NCBI GenBank assembly: GCA_020350725.1
Contig: CP070719.1
Coordinates: 781,026-845,025, forward strand
Direction of reading: 5' to 3'
Length of the DNA: 64,000 bases
From: a bacterium
Lineage (GTDB): Bacteria > BMS3Abin14
Shown here: piece by piece, positions 20,005 through 28,640 of the stretch
How positions within the stretch are numbered: the first letter of the stretch is position 1
How the letters are laid out: every line of letters begins with the position of its first letter
Notes under the pieces: model-generated
Told to the model about the DNA's origin: nothing
Databases searched by the model: none
The model's input: only the letters and a program-made list of their open reading frames with translations
Program-made: the position numbers and the translations under genes

Positions 20005-20565
20005 GTGGCCGGCAGGAGAAAAACAGACCCCAGAAAGTTGACCGCCTACCACGAAGCGGGGCACGCGGTGGCCGCCTTCGACCAGGGGGTGAGGATACAC
20101 GGCATCAGCATCGCCTCCGATCAGGTTAGCCGGGGGCACATCGGCATCGACACGCTCCATCTCGACCGCCACGTGTCGTCCTTCCGGGAGGACAGAGGTT
20201 CCCGGAACCGGTTTCTCATGGAGCGGCATGTCCTGGTCCTGCTGGCGGGAAAAGCCGCCGCCCGCCGGCTCGATCCTTCCTTCAGGAAGCGCAGAGCGGA
20301 CACGCCGGAGGAGGGGTCGGACTACGGCACAGCCCGCTGCCTGATCGGATACTTTGCCGGCAGCGACAGAGAAGCGGAAAAATACCGCGAGTGGTTGGAA
20401 ACCCGGGTGGAGGGGATTCTCTCCGCACCCTGGAGGTGGCATCAGGTGAAGAAACTCGCCCAGGCCCTCCTCGAGGAAGAGAAGATGGGGGCGAAGAGGG
20501 TGAGGGAGGTCATCAGGGATGCCGGCCAGGATTGGTATGACGGGCATCTAACCGGCAAGGAATAG
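20005..20565 (+). CDS. Stand-alone M41-like zinc metalloprotease domain
   Basis: 186 residues with YHEAGHAVAAFDQGV (HExxH zinc motif near residue 16), VLLAGKAAARRLDP near 78 and GSDYGTARCLIGYF near 105, matching the order of motifs in the protease domain of FtsH (HEAGH, then AAE-like, then the third ligand aspartate). The AAA+ ATPase part and membrane helices of FtsH are absent. GTG start with AAGGAGG 7 bases upstream. It could be a peptidase working alone or with a separate partner. Not an FtsH fragment from decay: the frame is intact with its own ribosome site. Confidence 0.75.
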   Translation: MAGRRKTDPRKLTAYHEAGHAVAAFDQGVRIHGISIASDQVSRGHIGIDTLHLDRHVSSFREDRGSRNRFLMERHVLVLLAGKAAARRLDPSFRKRRADTPEEGSDYGTARCLIGYFAGSDREAEKYREWLETRVEGILSAPWRWHQVKKLAQALLEEEKMGAKRVREVIRDAGQDWYDGHLTGKE

Positions 20566-20616
20566 CCGGGCGGCGGACGGCAGGCGAACTCCCGCGGCAG
20601 AACGTATCGCCGCAAA

Positions 20617-20645
20617 CGGATCAGGGGGTGCAGCCCCCTGATCCG
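20617..20645. terminator. 12-base-pair perfect hairpin between convergent genes
   Basis: CGGATCAGGGGG (20617-20628) pairs perfectly with CCCCCTGATCCG (20634-20645) around a 5-base loop TGCAG. It lies between the ends of the M41-like gene and the unknown secreted protein gene, so it could act as a two-way terminator, though no T-run follows on either strand. Confidence 0.6.
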
Positions 20646-20679
20646 CTGATCGGTTAACGATCCTTCGCCGCGGTCCCGC

Positions 20680-21342
20680 TCAGCGTCTGTAGAGGGCGCT
20701 ACGGTACCTGTCGTAGATCTCCTTGTGACACCTCGAGAACCACTCCTCGCACTCGTCATAGCACGAATCGGCCGTGACGTGGACGAGACGGCCGGAAGTG
20801 AGGTTGTCACCCTCTGACCAGAACTGCCAGTCCCCCTCGTCGGTGATCTTCGGTGATTTCGTCTGAACCCGGTAGGTTCCCAGGTTGACGACCTTTCCCA
20901 GCGGGACGATGAAGGCGTCAAAGACATGCTTCGAGCCCGCCGGGTCCCCTCTCTGGAGAACGTAATAACCGGAATCGGCCCGCAGGCAGAAATATCCCTC
21001 CTCGTCCAGTTCCACCGTGTAGGTCTGTCCGGTGTGTGGGCTGTAGATCTCAAACCCTCCCAGTTCGATGAGCGGCGGGTGCCACATGTCGGCATCGGAA
21101 GTGAATCTGACGTTGGCGGGGACGACCCTGTGCCCCTCGATGCGGCCGAATACGACGCAGTCCTCCCAGAGGACCAGTTCGGGTTCAACCTCAACGGCTC
21201 TGACCCCGCCCTCTCGAATGAGCGCCTCCTCGAGGCCCCCCCTGAAGAACAGTTCAGGCTCCCCTTCAATGGCCATGGCCAAGGGCGCCGGTACCGTCGT
21301 CAGCGCCGCGATCAGCGTTGCCAGAATCAACAAGCGCTTCAT
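20680..21342 (-). CDS. Secreted protein of unknown function
   Basis: 220 residues with a clear signal peptide (MKRLLILATLIAAL...LAMA, cleavage near 24). The mature part is rich in beta-prone stretches (VEVEPELVLWEDCVVFGRIEG; YTVELDEEGYFCLRADSGYYV) and ends with a short region holding three cysteines (DSCYDECEEWFSRCHKE), possibly a small disulphide or metal knuckle. No family recognised. Monocistronic on the minus strand. Confidence 0.65.
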   Translation of the reverse strand: MKRLLILATLIAALTTVPAPLAMAIEGEPELFFRGGLEEALIREGGVRAVEVEPELVLWEDCVVFGRIEGHRVVPANVRFTSDADMWHPPLIELGGFEIYSPHTGQTYTVELDEEGYFCLRADSGYYVLQRGDPAGSKHVFDAFIVPLGKVVNLGTYRVQTKSPKITDEGDWQFWSEGDNLTSGRLVHVTADSCYDECEEWFSRCHKEIYDRYRSALYRR

Positions 21343-21663
21343 TTCTCATACCCCCCCATCCTTTCCGGACGCAGGACGCCCGGATTTTTTTACAGACTGA
21401 TACAGCTGAATAATGCGGATTGACCGGTTTTCTGGCAGGTTATCGACCCCCAATCTGGCCTAGTTCAATTATACCTCCGATAGGGAGATGGGGGGGGAAA
21501 AGAGTGGAGGGCAGGGTAGCCGCCAGGCGTCGGGGATCCTGCCCGCTCGTACCATGGATCATGCCACATTGTTCCGGTCAGACCAGACCTGTAATCTCCT
21601 GCAGGCACACTTCACCGTCGTTCATCTCCCACTGTCATCCCCGTCGAGGAAGGATACCTTTCG
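21343..21663. other. Intergenic stretch, nothing recognised
   Basis: 321 bases between the unknown secreted protein start and the MFS gene end. No convincing gene, RNA or repeat was seen; a homopolymer-rich patch (GGGGGGGG near 21490) is the only notable feature. Confidence 0.4.
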
Positions 21664-22902
21664 TTACCCCCGCGATGCGTCAGGCGGAGACCTGTCTGGA
21701 GGGGGGGTAGCCGGGGAATGGGTGTAAACCACCGCAACGACGCTCAGGAAGGTCATGACCCCCCAGAGGATGAAGCCGACGGGGAACATGCCGGCATCGC
21801 CGAAGGCCCCAATGACCGTGGGAAGAACACCGCCTCCCATGATGAAGGCAGGAGGGACGATAAGGGAAACCCCAAGGTTCCGCGACCTGGGATGGACGAT
21901 CTCCGACAGGATGGTCCAGATGGGAGGGAAGAAGGCCGTGGACAGCATGGGCTGGATGAAAAGGGCGCCCCTGAAGAGGCGCTCGGGTCCCACGCCCAGC
22001 ATCGCCGTGGCCGCACCGTTGAGGACCATGATCGCCGCCAACAGCCTTCTCGGCCCGAAGCGGTCCGTCGCCCACCCCACAATGAAGGGCGAGAAGATGG
22101 CTGCAATCCGGGACATGGACAGGAGGGTGTTGGCCGTCGTCTGGTCCAGACCCCTGCCTGCCTGAAGATAGAGGGGCAGCATGGCGTACACCCCCACGTT
22201 GGCGCCGGCCCCCAGCATGAATATGAAGAGCAGGAACCAGTATCTCCTTTCGGACAGGACGCGCCGGACGCTCTTCGACGAGGGCGCCTCGCCGTAGGTC
22301 CTGCCGGTGACGGGTCGAAGGAGGTAGATAATCCCCAGCAGGAAGATCCCCCCGGCCACCGGCAGCAGGACCCTCTCCCAGGGATAATGACGGAGCATGA
22401 CCTCGGCCAGGATGGGACCGATTATAAAACAAAGGCTCGGTGAGACCTCGTGAAAGGAGTAGGCCTTACCGTAATCCCCCGGAGCCAGACCGTAGGTGAG
22501 GGACGGGATGGCGGACGGGAGGTAGATCCCGGTGGCCAATCCGACAAGGACCATCGAGATCGCCAGGAAGAGAAGGGAGTCCGCCATCGAGGCCCCGGCG
22601 AGGACGATGCCGCAGGAGACACACGAGAGCCCTATGGCCCCCGGATGGGAGAACCTCTGGGAGACGTAACCCGAGATCAGCAGTCCCACCATGTAGCCGA
22701 TGGTTATGAGGAAGAAGAGGGAACCGGCTCCCGTGTGACTGATACCCAGATCCCTTTCGATGGGCACCAGCAGAGGTCCCCAGATGAACCGCGCCAGGAA
22801 ATTGAAGAGAAAGATGACCGTCATGAACAGGAGGGGCGCCAGCCTGCTCCTGAAGGGAACCACCTTCTCTCCATCCGCGCCAAGGGTAACGGATATGCTC
22901 AT
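21664..22902 (-). CDS. MFS transporter (last gene of the aroQ-cupin-aldehyde dehydrogenase operon)
   Basis: 412 residues with about 12 hydrophobic segments. The loop 2-3 region (SGYVSQRFSHPG) and loop 8-9 motif (GWATDRFGPRRL) fit the major facilitator superfamily. It follows the aldehyde dehydrogenase gene by 30 bases on the same strand. In sulfoacetate degradation (sauRSTU of Cupriavidus) an MFS carrier SauU sits beside the dehydrogenase SauS, so an anion carrier for the island's substrate is a reasonable inference. Ribosome site weak; the exact start is uncertain by some 15 residues. Confidence 0.88.
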   Translation of the reverse strand: MSISVTLGADGEKVVPFRSRLAPLLFMTVIFLFNFLARFIWGPLLVPIERDLGISHTGAGSLFFLITIGYMVGLLISGYVSQRFSHPGAIGLSCVSCGIVLAGASMADSLLFLAISMVLVGLATGIYLPSAIPSLTYGLAPGDYGKAYSFHEVSPSLCFIIGPILAEVMLRHYPWERVLLPVAGGIFLLGIIYLLRPVTGRTYGEAPSSKSVRRVLSERRYWFLLFIFMLGAGANVGVYAMLPLYLQAGRGLDQTTANTLLSMSRIAAIFSPFIVGWATDRFGPRRLLAAIMVLNGAATAMLGVGPERLFRGALFIQPMLSTAFFPPIWTILSEIVHPRSRNLGVSLIVPPAFIMGGGVLPTVIGAFGDAGMFPVGFILWGVMTFLSVVAVVYTHSPATPPPDRSPPDASRG

Positions 22903-22932
22903 TTGGATAAGGTTGGAGGGTCGGCGGTGCGG

Positions 22933-24339
22933 CTAGAGAGTCTCGGTGTTGTAGAATTCCCCGAAGAGTTCCTCTTCGGACGGCCTGTCCTCCGGGATGG
23001 GCCGGGCCACCCACGTGACGTTCATGTAATGCTTCAGGTGGATGTTCTCGTTGGTGATATTGCCCCCCCAGATGCCGCAACCCAGGCTTGAGGTCATGGG
23101 CATGCCGTTGGTGAAGGACCCCGCGTTGGCCTTCGATTGGGGCTGGCGCACCATGATCCTGCTCACGGGGGCCACAAGGGCGAGGCGGTGGATATGGTCG
23201 TCGTCGAAGGAGTAGATGCCGCATGAGTGCCCCTTACCGCCCACCTCGTAGATCTGTTTGACCATTTCCAGGACGTTGTCAAAACCGCTGTATTTGAAGA
23301 TAGCCAGAACGGTGGTCAGCTTCTCCCCGGAAAAGGGGTACTCCTTACCGATCCGATCCTCCTTCACGATGATGAACTTCCTGTCCGCGGGGATGGAAAA
23401 CCCGGCCGCCGCCGCCATATCCTGGGGCGATCGGGCCACCGTGTCCACGATCCTGTTCCCCTGGGCGTCCCACATGGCGGCTTCCAGCCTCGCCTTCTCC
23501 TCGTCGGAAGCAAGATATCCACCCTCCACCTGGAGCCGACTCAAAAAGGCGTCGTAAAGGGAGGCCTCCACGAGAAGGTTGCCGTCCGCGGAGCATCCTG
23601 AACCGAAATCCGAGGTCTTGCTAATGCGTGTGTTGCGGGCCGCCTCTTCGATGTCGGCTGTCTCGTCGATGACCATCGTGGAATTTCCAGCGCCCACGCC
23701 GTAGGAAGGCTTGCCCGAGCTGTAGGCCGCCCTGACCATGGCCATTCCTCCTGTGGCAATGGTCAGGTCGCAGATGGACATGAGTTCCTGGGACAGGGGG
23801 ATGCTCGGCCTCACCACACACTGGAAGAGGTCCTCCGGGGCACCGTGTTTTTTAAGTGTTTCCCGCATGACACGGACCATCTCCATGGTCGTGTCCTTGC
23901 TTCTCGGATGGGGGGAAAAAATGACTGCATCCTTGCATTTCGCAGCGAAGATCCCTACCCCTGGAGGGGTCAGTTCCGGGTTGGTGGTGGGGACGAGGGC
24001 GGCGATGACACCGGCCGGCTTGGCGTACTTCACGATACCCTTTTCGGGAAGCTCCTCGATGACGCCCACGCTCTTCTCCCTCAGGATGTCACGCAGGATC
24101 CCCATGATCTTGAACCGCTTGGCCACCCGTCCTTCCCTGTCCCCGATACCGCTCTCGTCCACTCCCATCCGGGCCACACGGGCAAACGTCTTCTCGTTGG
24201 CTGTCGCCCAGCCCAACGCCCGGCACAGCCTGTCCACGGTCTCCTGGCTGTAATCCTCGACCGCTTTCATCGCCGCCCTGGCCTTTGCGAGGAGTTCCTG
24301 AGCGTACTGCCTTTCCTCATCCGTGATCGGTCTAGCCAT
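22933..24339 (-). CDS. Acylating aldehyde dehydrogenase, SauS-like
   Basis: 468 residues of the CoA-acylating aldehyde dehydrogenase family. The catalytic cysteine is in SDFGSGCSADGN (near 245) and ICDLTIATGG, KPSYGVGAGN and MVRQPQSKANAG are conserved around the NAD and CoA sites. The N-terminus (ITDEERQYAQELLAKARAAM) and C-terminus (DRPSEEELFGEFYN) resemble, from memory, sulfoacetaldehyde dehydrogenase (acylating) SauS. The reaction would turn an aldehyde plus CoA and NAD(P) into acyl-CoA. GGAG lies 7 bases before the ATG. Substrate is not proven; other short aldehydes are possible. Confidence 0.85.
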   Translation of the reverse strand: MARPITDEERQYAQELLAKARAAMKAVEDYSQETVDRLCRALGWATANEKTFARVARMGVDESGIGDREGRVAKRFKIMGILRDILREKSVGVIEELPEKGIVKYAKPAGVIAALVPTTNPELTPPGVGIFAAKCKDAVIFSPHPRSKDTTMEMVRVMRETLKKHGAPEDLFQCVVRPSIPLSQELMSICDLTIATGGMAMVRAAYSSGKPSYGVGAGNSTMVIDETADIEEAARNTRISKTSDFGSGCSADGNLLVEASLYDAFLSRLQVEGGYLASDEEKARLEAAMWDAQGNRIVDTVARSPQDMAAAAGFSIPADRKFIIVKEDRIGKEYPFSGEKLTTVLAIFKYSGFDNVLEMVKQIYEVGGKGHSCGIYSFDDDHIHRLALVAPVSRIMVRQPQSKANAGSFTNGMPMTSSLGCGIWGGNITNENIHLKHYMNVTWVARPIPEDRPSEEELFGEFYNTETL

Positions 24340-24447
24340 CTCGACTCTCCTGACAACCAGGCGATGTAAACCGCGCGGGCGGATGTCTCCGCCTACATAC
24401 CCGCGCCCCTCTTTTCCTCAGGAGGGGGATCCGTTCATCCCAGCCAC

Positions 24448-24828
24448 CTATCTGGTGGGCAACTGCCCGGGCGGAGCATAGGCCCACAGGAGCCAGAGGG
24501 GTTCTTCCATGTCGTTGTAGTGGATGTGCTCGACTCCGTCCGGTATCCACATGAAATCGTGCAGTTTGAACCTCGTCTCCCTGTTGTTGTCCACGTCGAT
24601 GGCCAGCCCTCCGCCCTTCACGACAAAATTGATCTCCTCGGAACCGGGATGGGAATGGGGTGCGCAGCGCTCACCCGGCTCGAAGATGGTCAGTCCCGCC
24701 ACGATCCGCTCAGCGCCTATCTGGGCGTGATCCACCGCGCGGAAGACCTTCCGACGGTAACCCTCCTGGTCAAGGCCCAGCCAGATCTGCTCAGCATTCT
24801 TGAACGTGTTGATGATCTTGATCTCCAA
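24448..24828 (-). CDS. Single-domain cupin protein
   Basis: About 126 residues from a TTG start at 24828, chosen because AAGGAGG lies 5 bases upstream; the frame stays open further up without such a site. Both cupin motifs are present: PHSHPGSEEINFVVKGG (metal-binding His, His, Glu) and DFMWIPDGVEHIHYN (His). Such small cupins act as isomerases, lyases, dioxygenases or sugar binders, so the reaction is open. It lies between the dehydroquinase and aldehyde dehydrogenase genes in the island's minus-strand operon. Confidence 0.8.
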   Translation of the reverse strand: MEIKIINTFKNAEQIWLGLDQEGYRRKVFRAVDHAQIGAERIVAGLTIFEPGERCAPHSHPGSEEINFVVKGGGLAIDVDNNRETRFKLHDFMWIPDGVEHIHYNDMEEPLWLLWAYAPPGQLPTR

Positions 24829-24941
24829 TGCCGCCTCCTTATCCGGGATCCGGTCCGGTATCGGGATTTTCCCTCGGTTCAAAAGGTCCTGTTATTCATT
24901 GTCCGCAGCGAGAGCAATCGCATGCCCATTCCGCAGAACCC

Positions 24942-25379
24942 TTAACTCAGAAGGTTGGCTGCGGCCCGGAGAGCCATTTTATAGCTGTCCACCCCGAGGC
25001 CGCTCACCACCCCTTTCACGACGGGCGCGAACACGGAATGATGTCTGAATTCCTCCCTCCCGTGCACATGGGACATGTGGACCTCGATAACGGGCACCTC
25101 CAGAATGGCCAGGGCGTCGGCGATGCCGTAGCTGTAATGGGTCCAGGCTCCGGCATTGATGAGCACCGCGGACGTCCCGTCCGTGTGGGCATCGTGGATC
25201 CGCTGTGCCATCTCACCCTCATGATTGGTCTGGAAGCAGTCAACCTCAAGCCCCAGTTCCCGGCCGAAGACCTTCACCTCTTCGTCTATCTGGGCCAGGG
25301 TGACCGTCCCGTACTGCGCCGGGTCCCTCTTACCGAACATGTTCAGATTTATTCCGTGCAGAACCAGAACTTTTTTCAT
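24942..25379 (-). CDS. aroQ: Type II 3-dehydroquinate dehydratase (AroQ family)
   Basis: 145 residues from ATG 25379 (AAGGGGG 4 bases upstream). Family motifs: LHGINLNMFGKRDPAQYG with the catalytic tyrosine, INAGAWTHYSYGIADAL (usual form INPGAYTHTSVALRDAL) and EVHMSHVHGREEFRHHS with the catalytic histidine. Known role: reversible dehydration of 3-dehydroquinate, in shikimate synthesis or quinate catabolism. As first gene of a catabolic operon with its own operator it may be a catabolic or repurposed copy; the changed INAGAW stretch supports some divergence. Confidence 0.85.
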   Translation of the reverse strand: MKKVLVLHGINLNMFGKRDPAQYGTVTLAQIDEEVKVFGRELGLEVDCFQTNHEGEMAQRIHDAHTDGTSAVLINAGAWTHYSYGIADALAILEVPVIEVHMSHVHGREEFRHHSVFAPVVKGVVSGLGVDSYKMALRAAANLLS

Positions 25380-25533
25380 GGTGCCCCCTTGTTTACAGAT
25401 AGGGGTCTCCCTGTTCGCGAAGTGATATAATGCCGTACTTGCCCGGGGACCCGTACGCAACGCCATTCCGGATGTCTATTGAAGGAGATCAAGACAGCTG
25501 CCCAGCCGGAAAAAGTCTAATAATAGGTCTGAC

Positions 25534-25550
25534 GTTCTGCTATGCAGAAC
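25534..25550 (-). promoter_or_regulatory. Perfect palindrome just downstream of the aroQ promoter, probable operator
   Basis: GTTCTGCTATGCAGAAC has perfect 7-base arms around 3 bases. On the minus strand it begins 7 bases after the -10 box, so a bound protein would block transcription. GTTC...GAAC palindromes are typical of the PcaR/PcaU/PobR branch of IclR regulators, and an IclR gene starts 190 bases away in the other direction. Confidence 0.6.
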
Positions 25551-25556
25551 AAAAAT

Positions 25557-25585
25557 AATATGGAACAAAGAAATCCCCTTGTCAA
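25557..25585 (-). promoter_or_regulatory. Sigma-70-type promoter of the aroQ operon
   Basis: On the minus strand TTGACA (25585-25580) is followed after 17 bases by CATATT (25562-25557); with a 19-base spacer TATTAT is an alternative -10. It points to aroQ, about 180 bases downstream. Confidence 0.55.
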
Positions 25586-25621
25586 TACGCAACCGGTTCC
25601 AATTGAGCCCAGATCTCATAT

Positions 25622-25641
25622 AATAGGATCACTATCCTGTT
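25622..25641. promoter_or_regulatory. Inverted repeat AATAGGAT-N4-ATCCTGTT between aroQ and iclR
   Basis: Seven of eight bases pair across a 4-base centre. The TAGGA/TCCTA half-site also occurs in the inverted repeat at the TRAP operon promoter (31919-31941), suggesting a shared regulator. Confidence 0.5.
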
Positions 25642-25739
25642 ATCCCGGACCATGAGGCCCTGCTCTGCGAACGGCCCTGAAAACGCCGGCCTCATTTAAA
25701 CCCCTCTCCTTTAATATATCAGCATGATCCGGAGAGTCG

Positions 25740-26540
25740 ATGAAGAGGACAAAAAAAGGCGATATCCTGAACGGCCCCCGCCCTTCCGTACCCAGGGTCG
25801 ACACGGTGGCAAGGGCGCTGGGCATCCTCGAGTGCTTCACGGCGGGCGAACCGGAACAGACCTTGAAGCAGCTGTGCGAAAAAACCGGCCTTTACAAGAG
25901 CCGGGTCCACAGGCTCTGCATGACCCTGCTCGAGTGCGGCTACCTGGTGCGCACTTCATATTCCAGCTACCGCCTGGGTCCCAAGCTCCTGGTCCTGGGA
26001 AAGGTGTACGAAAGGACCAACACCCTGATCTCCGTGGCCCGCACCATAATGGGTCGGCTTGCAGAATCTGCGGGGGAGTCGGCGGCACTTTTCGCCCTGG
26101 AGGGAGACAGGTCCATTTGTCTGGCCAGGGAATACGGCCCCTCAAGGCTTTACTTCGCCATCAATGAGGGCGACTACATGCAGCTTCACGCCACCGCCAT
26201 TGGCAGGGTCCTGCTTGCCCACGCTTCGGAAGAGACCCGAAACAGTATCCTGGGCAGACCGCTTGAGTCCGTCACGCCTTTGACGATCACTGACCGAAGG
26301 TGGATCGAACAGGAGTGCGGCAACATACTGGAACGGGGCTACAGCGTCAACCGGGAGGAGATGGAACTGGGAGTGGCTGCCGTTGCCGCCCCGGTCTTCG
26401 ATTTTGAAGGAAAGGTCCCTGCGGCCCTCTGCCTGGTGGGCCCGGTGCAACGGTTCTCGGAGCAGATCCTGCCCGGTCTGGTGGAAAAACTCCTCGACGC
26501 CACCGGAGAGATCTCCCGGCTCATGGGAGAAAAAAGGTAG
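25740..26540 (+). CDS. IclR family transcriptional regulator (copy 1)
   Basis: 266 residues. The N-terminal winged helix-turn-helix (VDTVARALGILECF...LKQLCEKTGLYKSRVHRLCMTL) is followed by the IclR effector domain (LAESAGESAALFALEGDRSICLAREYG; LHATAIGRVLLAH). ATG start with GGAG 5 bases upstream. Divergent from the aroQ operon and convergent with the ThDP enzyme gene, it is likely to control one or both. It is clearly related to the second IclR regulator at 34252: both share the CFxAGEPE and GLYKSR segments. Confidence 0.92.
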   Translation: MKRTKKGDILNGPRPSVPRVDTVARALGILECFTAGEPEQTLKQLCEKTGLYKSRVHRLCMTLLECGYLVRTSYSSYRLGPKLLVLGKVYERTNTLISVARTIMGRLAESAGESAALFALEGDRSICLAREYGPSRLYFAINEGDYMQLHATAIGRVLLAHASEETRNSILGRPLESVTPLTITDRRWIEQECGNILERGYSVNREEMELGVAAVAAPVFDFEGKVPAALCLVGPVQRFSEQILPGLVEKLLDATGEISRLMGEKR

Positions 26541-26794
26541 GTCCCCCATCTTTATATCGGCCGCCGGCCGCCGGCCCGGAGAAAATACCCCCGCTTGGCG
26601 GTAAAGACGTCGACGAACCGGACACGGGGCGTCAGGCTCTGCATATTCCGGGACAGATCTGGGGCGATGGCCACCATGCCTCCAGGTTCGGGGGGCATGC
26701 CCCCGGTTGCCTGAATCCACCGGTCCGCCAGACCCGGCAAGCGATCCTCCTCCATGGCTCCGGTCGCGAGCACTGATCGGAGAGGGGCTTACGA

Positions 26795-28558
26795 TCAGCT
26801 GTCGGTGCTAACGTGGGAGATGTCCTTGTCAGGGGAGTAGATGTCCAGGATGTTCCAGTGCCCGGTGGTCGGCGTCGGGTTGTTGATCATGGGCACGTCG
26901 ATGACCACGGGTGCATTTTCCCCGATGGCCCTCTCCAGCGCCGGCCTGAACTGATCCGCAGATTGGATCCTGACACCCTTCACACCATATGCCCTTGCCA
27001 GGTCGGCGTAATCCGGTGATGTGGACTCTCCGTCCTTCCTGAAGACGGTGCCGAAGGTGGTTCCGAAATGTGCTTTCTCCAGACCGGCTATGGTGCCGAA
27101 GGCGTCGTTGTTCATGATGATCCACACGGCCGCCACCCCTTCCGCTCTGGCGGTGGCCAGCATGGCCGGGTTCTGGCCGAACCCGCCGTCGCCCACCAGC
27201 GCCACGACCACCTTGTCGGGCTGCGCCAGTTTTGCCCCAATGGCCGCCGGGGCGCCGAACCCCATTGTCGCCAGGCCGCCTGTGATCTGGATGCTTCCCG
27301 GCTCGTAGATGGGGAACTGCTGGCCCACGCCGTTCTTGTTCCAGCCCACGTCGGTCGTCAGGATGGCATCCCTGGGAAGGACCTCCCTCAGTTCCGAGAG
27401 GATCCGCTCGGGCATCATGGGGAAAGCATCGCTCTGTTCCATATCCCGGTTGCGCGCCTTGAATTCCTCGCGCTGGCCCGCGATCTCCTCGACAAGCTTC
27501 TGTTTCCGGACCCCGTCCGGGTATTTCTCGCGTGCGACACGGGTCAGAGCGGATAGCGCCATCTTCAGGTCAGCGACGACACCGATCTCGGTGGCGTAGT
27601 TCCTTCCGATCTCGCCGGGTTCGATGTCGATGTGGATGAGCTTGGTCTCGGGGATGCTGAAGGTGTACTCGGGGTACCACGAGCTGCTGTCGGCTTCCTT
27701 GAACCGGGCCCCCAGGGCCATGATGTAATCCGCGTTCCGGCACGCGTCGTTGGTGTACTGGGTACCCCAGAAACCGGTCATTCCAAGGGTCAAAGGATGG
27801 TCGTCGGGCAGGGCGCCCTTTCCCATCAGGCTGTGAGCCACCGGGATCTGGAGGTGGTCCACGAACTCTCTCAGCTCCTGCGCAGCGCCGGCCAGCACGA
27901 TGCCCCCCCCGACGTAAAGCACCGGCCTTTCCGCCTGAGCGAGGTGGTCAACGATCCGCCCGGCGGTTTCGTCGTCTATGGAGGGCTTTCCCAGGGTCTG
28001 GGTATTTCCCCGCAGCCGGTCGAAATCGGCCGCATCCATCTTCATGGAGAGGATGTCCATGGGCACATCCACGAGGACGGGGCCGGGCTGGCCGCTCGCG
28101 GCCAGCGTGAAAGCTCTCTCCATGATCCCAGGCAGGAGTTCGGGCCGCTCCACCCGCCAGACCCTCTTGCAGAATGGACGGTATATCTCGCACTGGCTCC
28201 CATCGAAGTGGAGGTTGATCTCCTGGTGGGGGTGCCTGCCGTAATAGTGACTGGGAACGTCTCCGGCAATGACCACCATGGGGATGCAGTCCAGGGCCGC
28301 GTTGGCCACTCCGGTCACGGCGTTGGTTATCCCAGGACCCAGGTGGGTCAGGACGACGGCGGTCTTCCTGCTGGCCCGGGCGTAGCCGTCCGCAGCGTGG
28401 GCGGCGATCTGCTCGTGACGGACGTTGATAAAACGGATGGAGCTCTTCTCCAGGGCAGCCAGAAACGCTATGTTGGTGTGCCCGCACAGACCGAAAATGA
28501 ACTCGACGCCGCGGTGCTCAAGGTATCTGACCAGTTGATGGGAAACCAGATCTTTCAC
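26795..28558 (-). CDS. Thiamine diphosphate enzyme, acetolactate-synthase-like
   Basis: 587 residues, GTG start with GGAGG 5 bases upstream. The three-domain ThDP fold is clear: activating glutamate in VRHEQIAAHAADGYARAS near residue 47, HLGPGITNAVTGVANA near 71, and the cofactor motif GDGGFGQNPAML...NNDAFGT (about 460-490). It could be an acetolactate synthase, a carboligase or a decarboxylase. The sequence does not look like sulfoacetaldehyde acetyltransferase (Xsc). Fourth gene of the dctPQM operon, 82 bases after dctM, so its substrate probably comes from the imported compound. Confidence 0.85.
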   Translation of the reverse strand: MKDLVSHQLVRYLEHRGVEFIFGLCGHTNIAFLAALEKSSIRFINVRHEQIAAHAADGYARASRKTAVVLTHLGPGITNAVTGVANAALDCIPMVVIAGDVPSHYYGRHPHQEINLHFDGSQCEIYRPFCKRVWRVERPELLPGIMERAFTLAASGQPGPVLVDVPMDILSMKMDAADFDRLRGNTQTLGKPSIDDETAGRIVDHLAQAERPVLYVGGGIVLAGAAQELREFVDHLQIPVAHSLMGKGALPDDHPLTLGMTGFWGTQYTNDACRNADYIMALGARFKEADSSSWYPEYTFSIPETKLIHIDIEPGEIGRNYATEIGVVADLKMALSALTRVAREKYPDGVRKQKLVEEIAGQREEFKARNRDMEQSDAFPMMPERILSELREVLPRDAILTTDVGWNKNGVGQQFPIYEPGSIQITGGLATMGFGAPAAIGAKLAQPDKVVVALVGDGGFGQNPAMLATARAEGVAAVWIIMNNDAFGTIAGLEKAHFGTTFGTVFRKDGESTSPDYADLARAYGVKGVRIQSADQFRPALERAIGENAPVVIDVPMINNPTPTTGHWNILDIYSPDKDISHVSTDS

Positions 28559-28640
28559 GACAACCTCCGCAAATTATGTCTCGAGCATCTTCTCGAGCTG
28601 CTTGTCTTCGTGAAATGGACGGACTCAAAAAAGGACCATC

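Noticed and set aside
26795..28558. Sulfoacetaldehyde acetyltransferase (Xsc) for the ThDP enzyme
   Set aside because: The N-terminal and cofactor regions look like acetolactate-synthase-type enzymes and not like the Xsc sequence as I remember it, so the tempting SauS plus Xsc pathway is not claimed.
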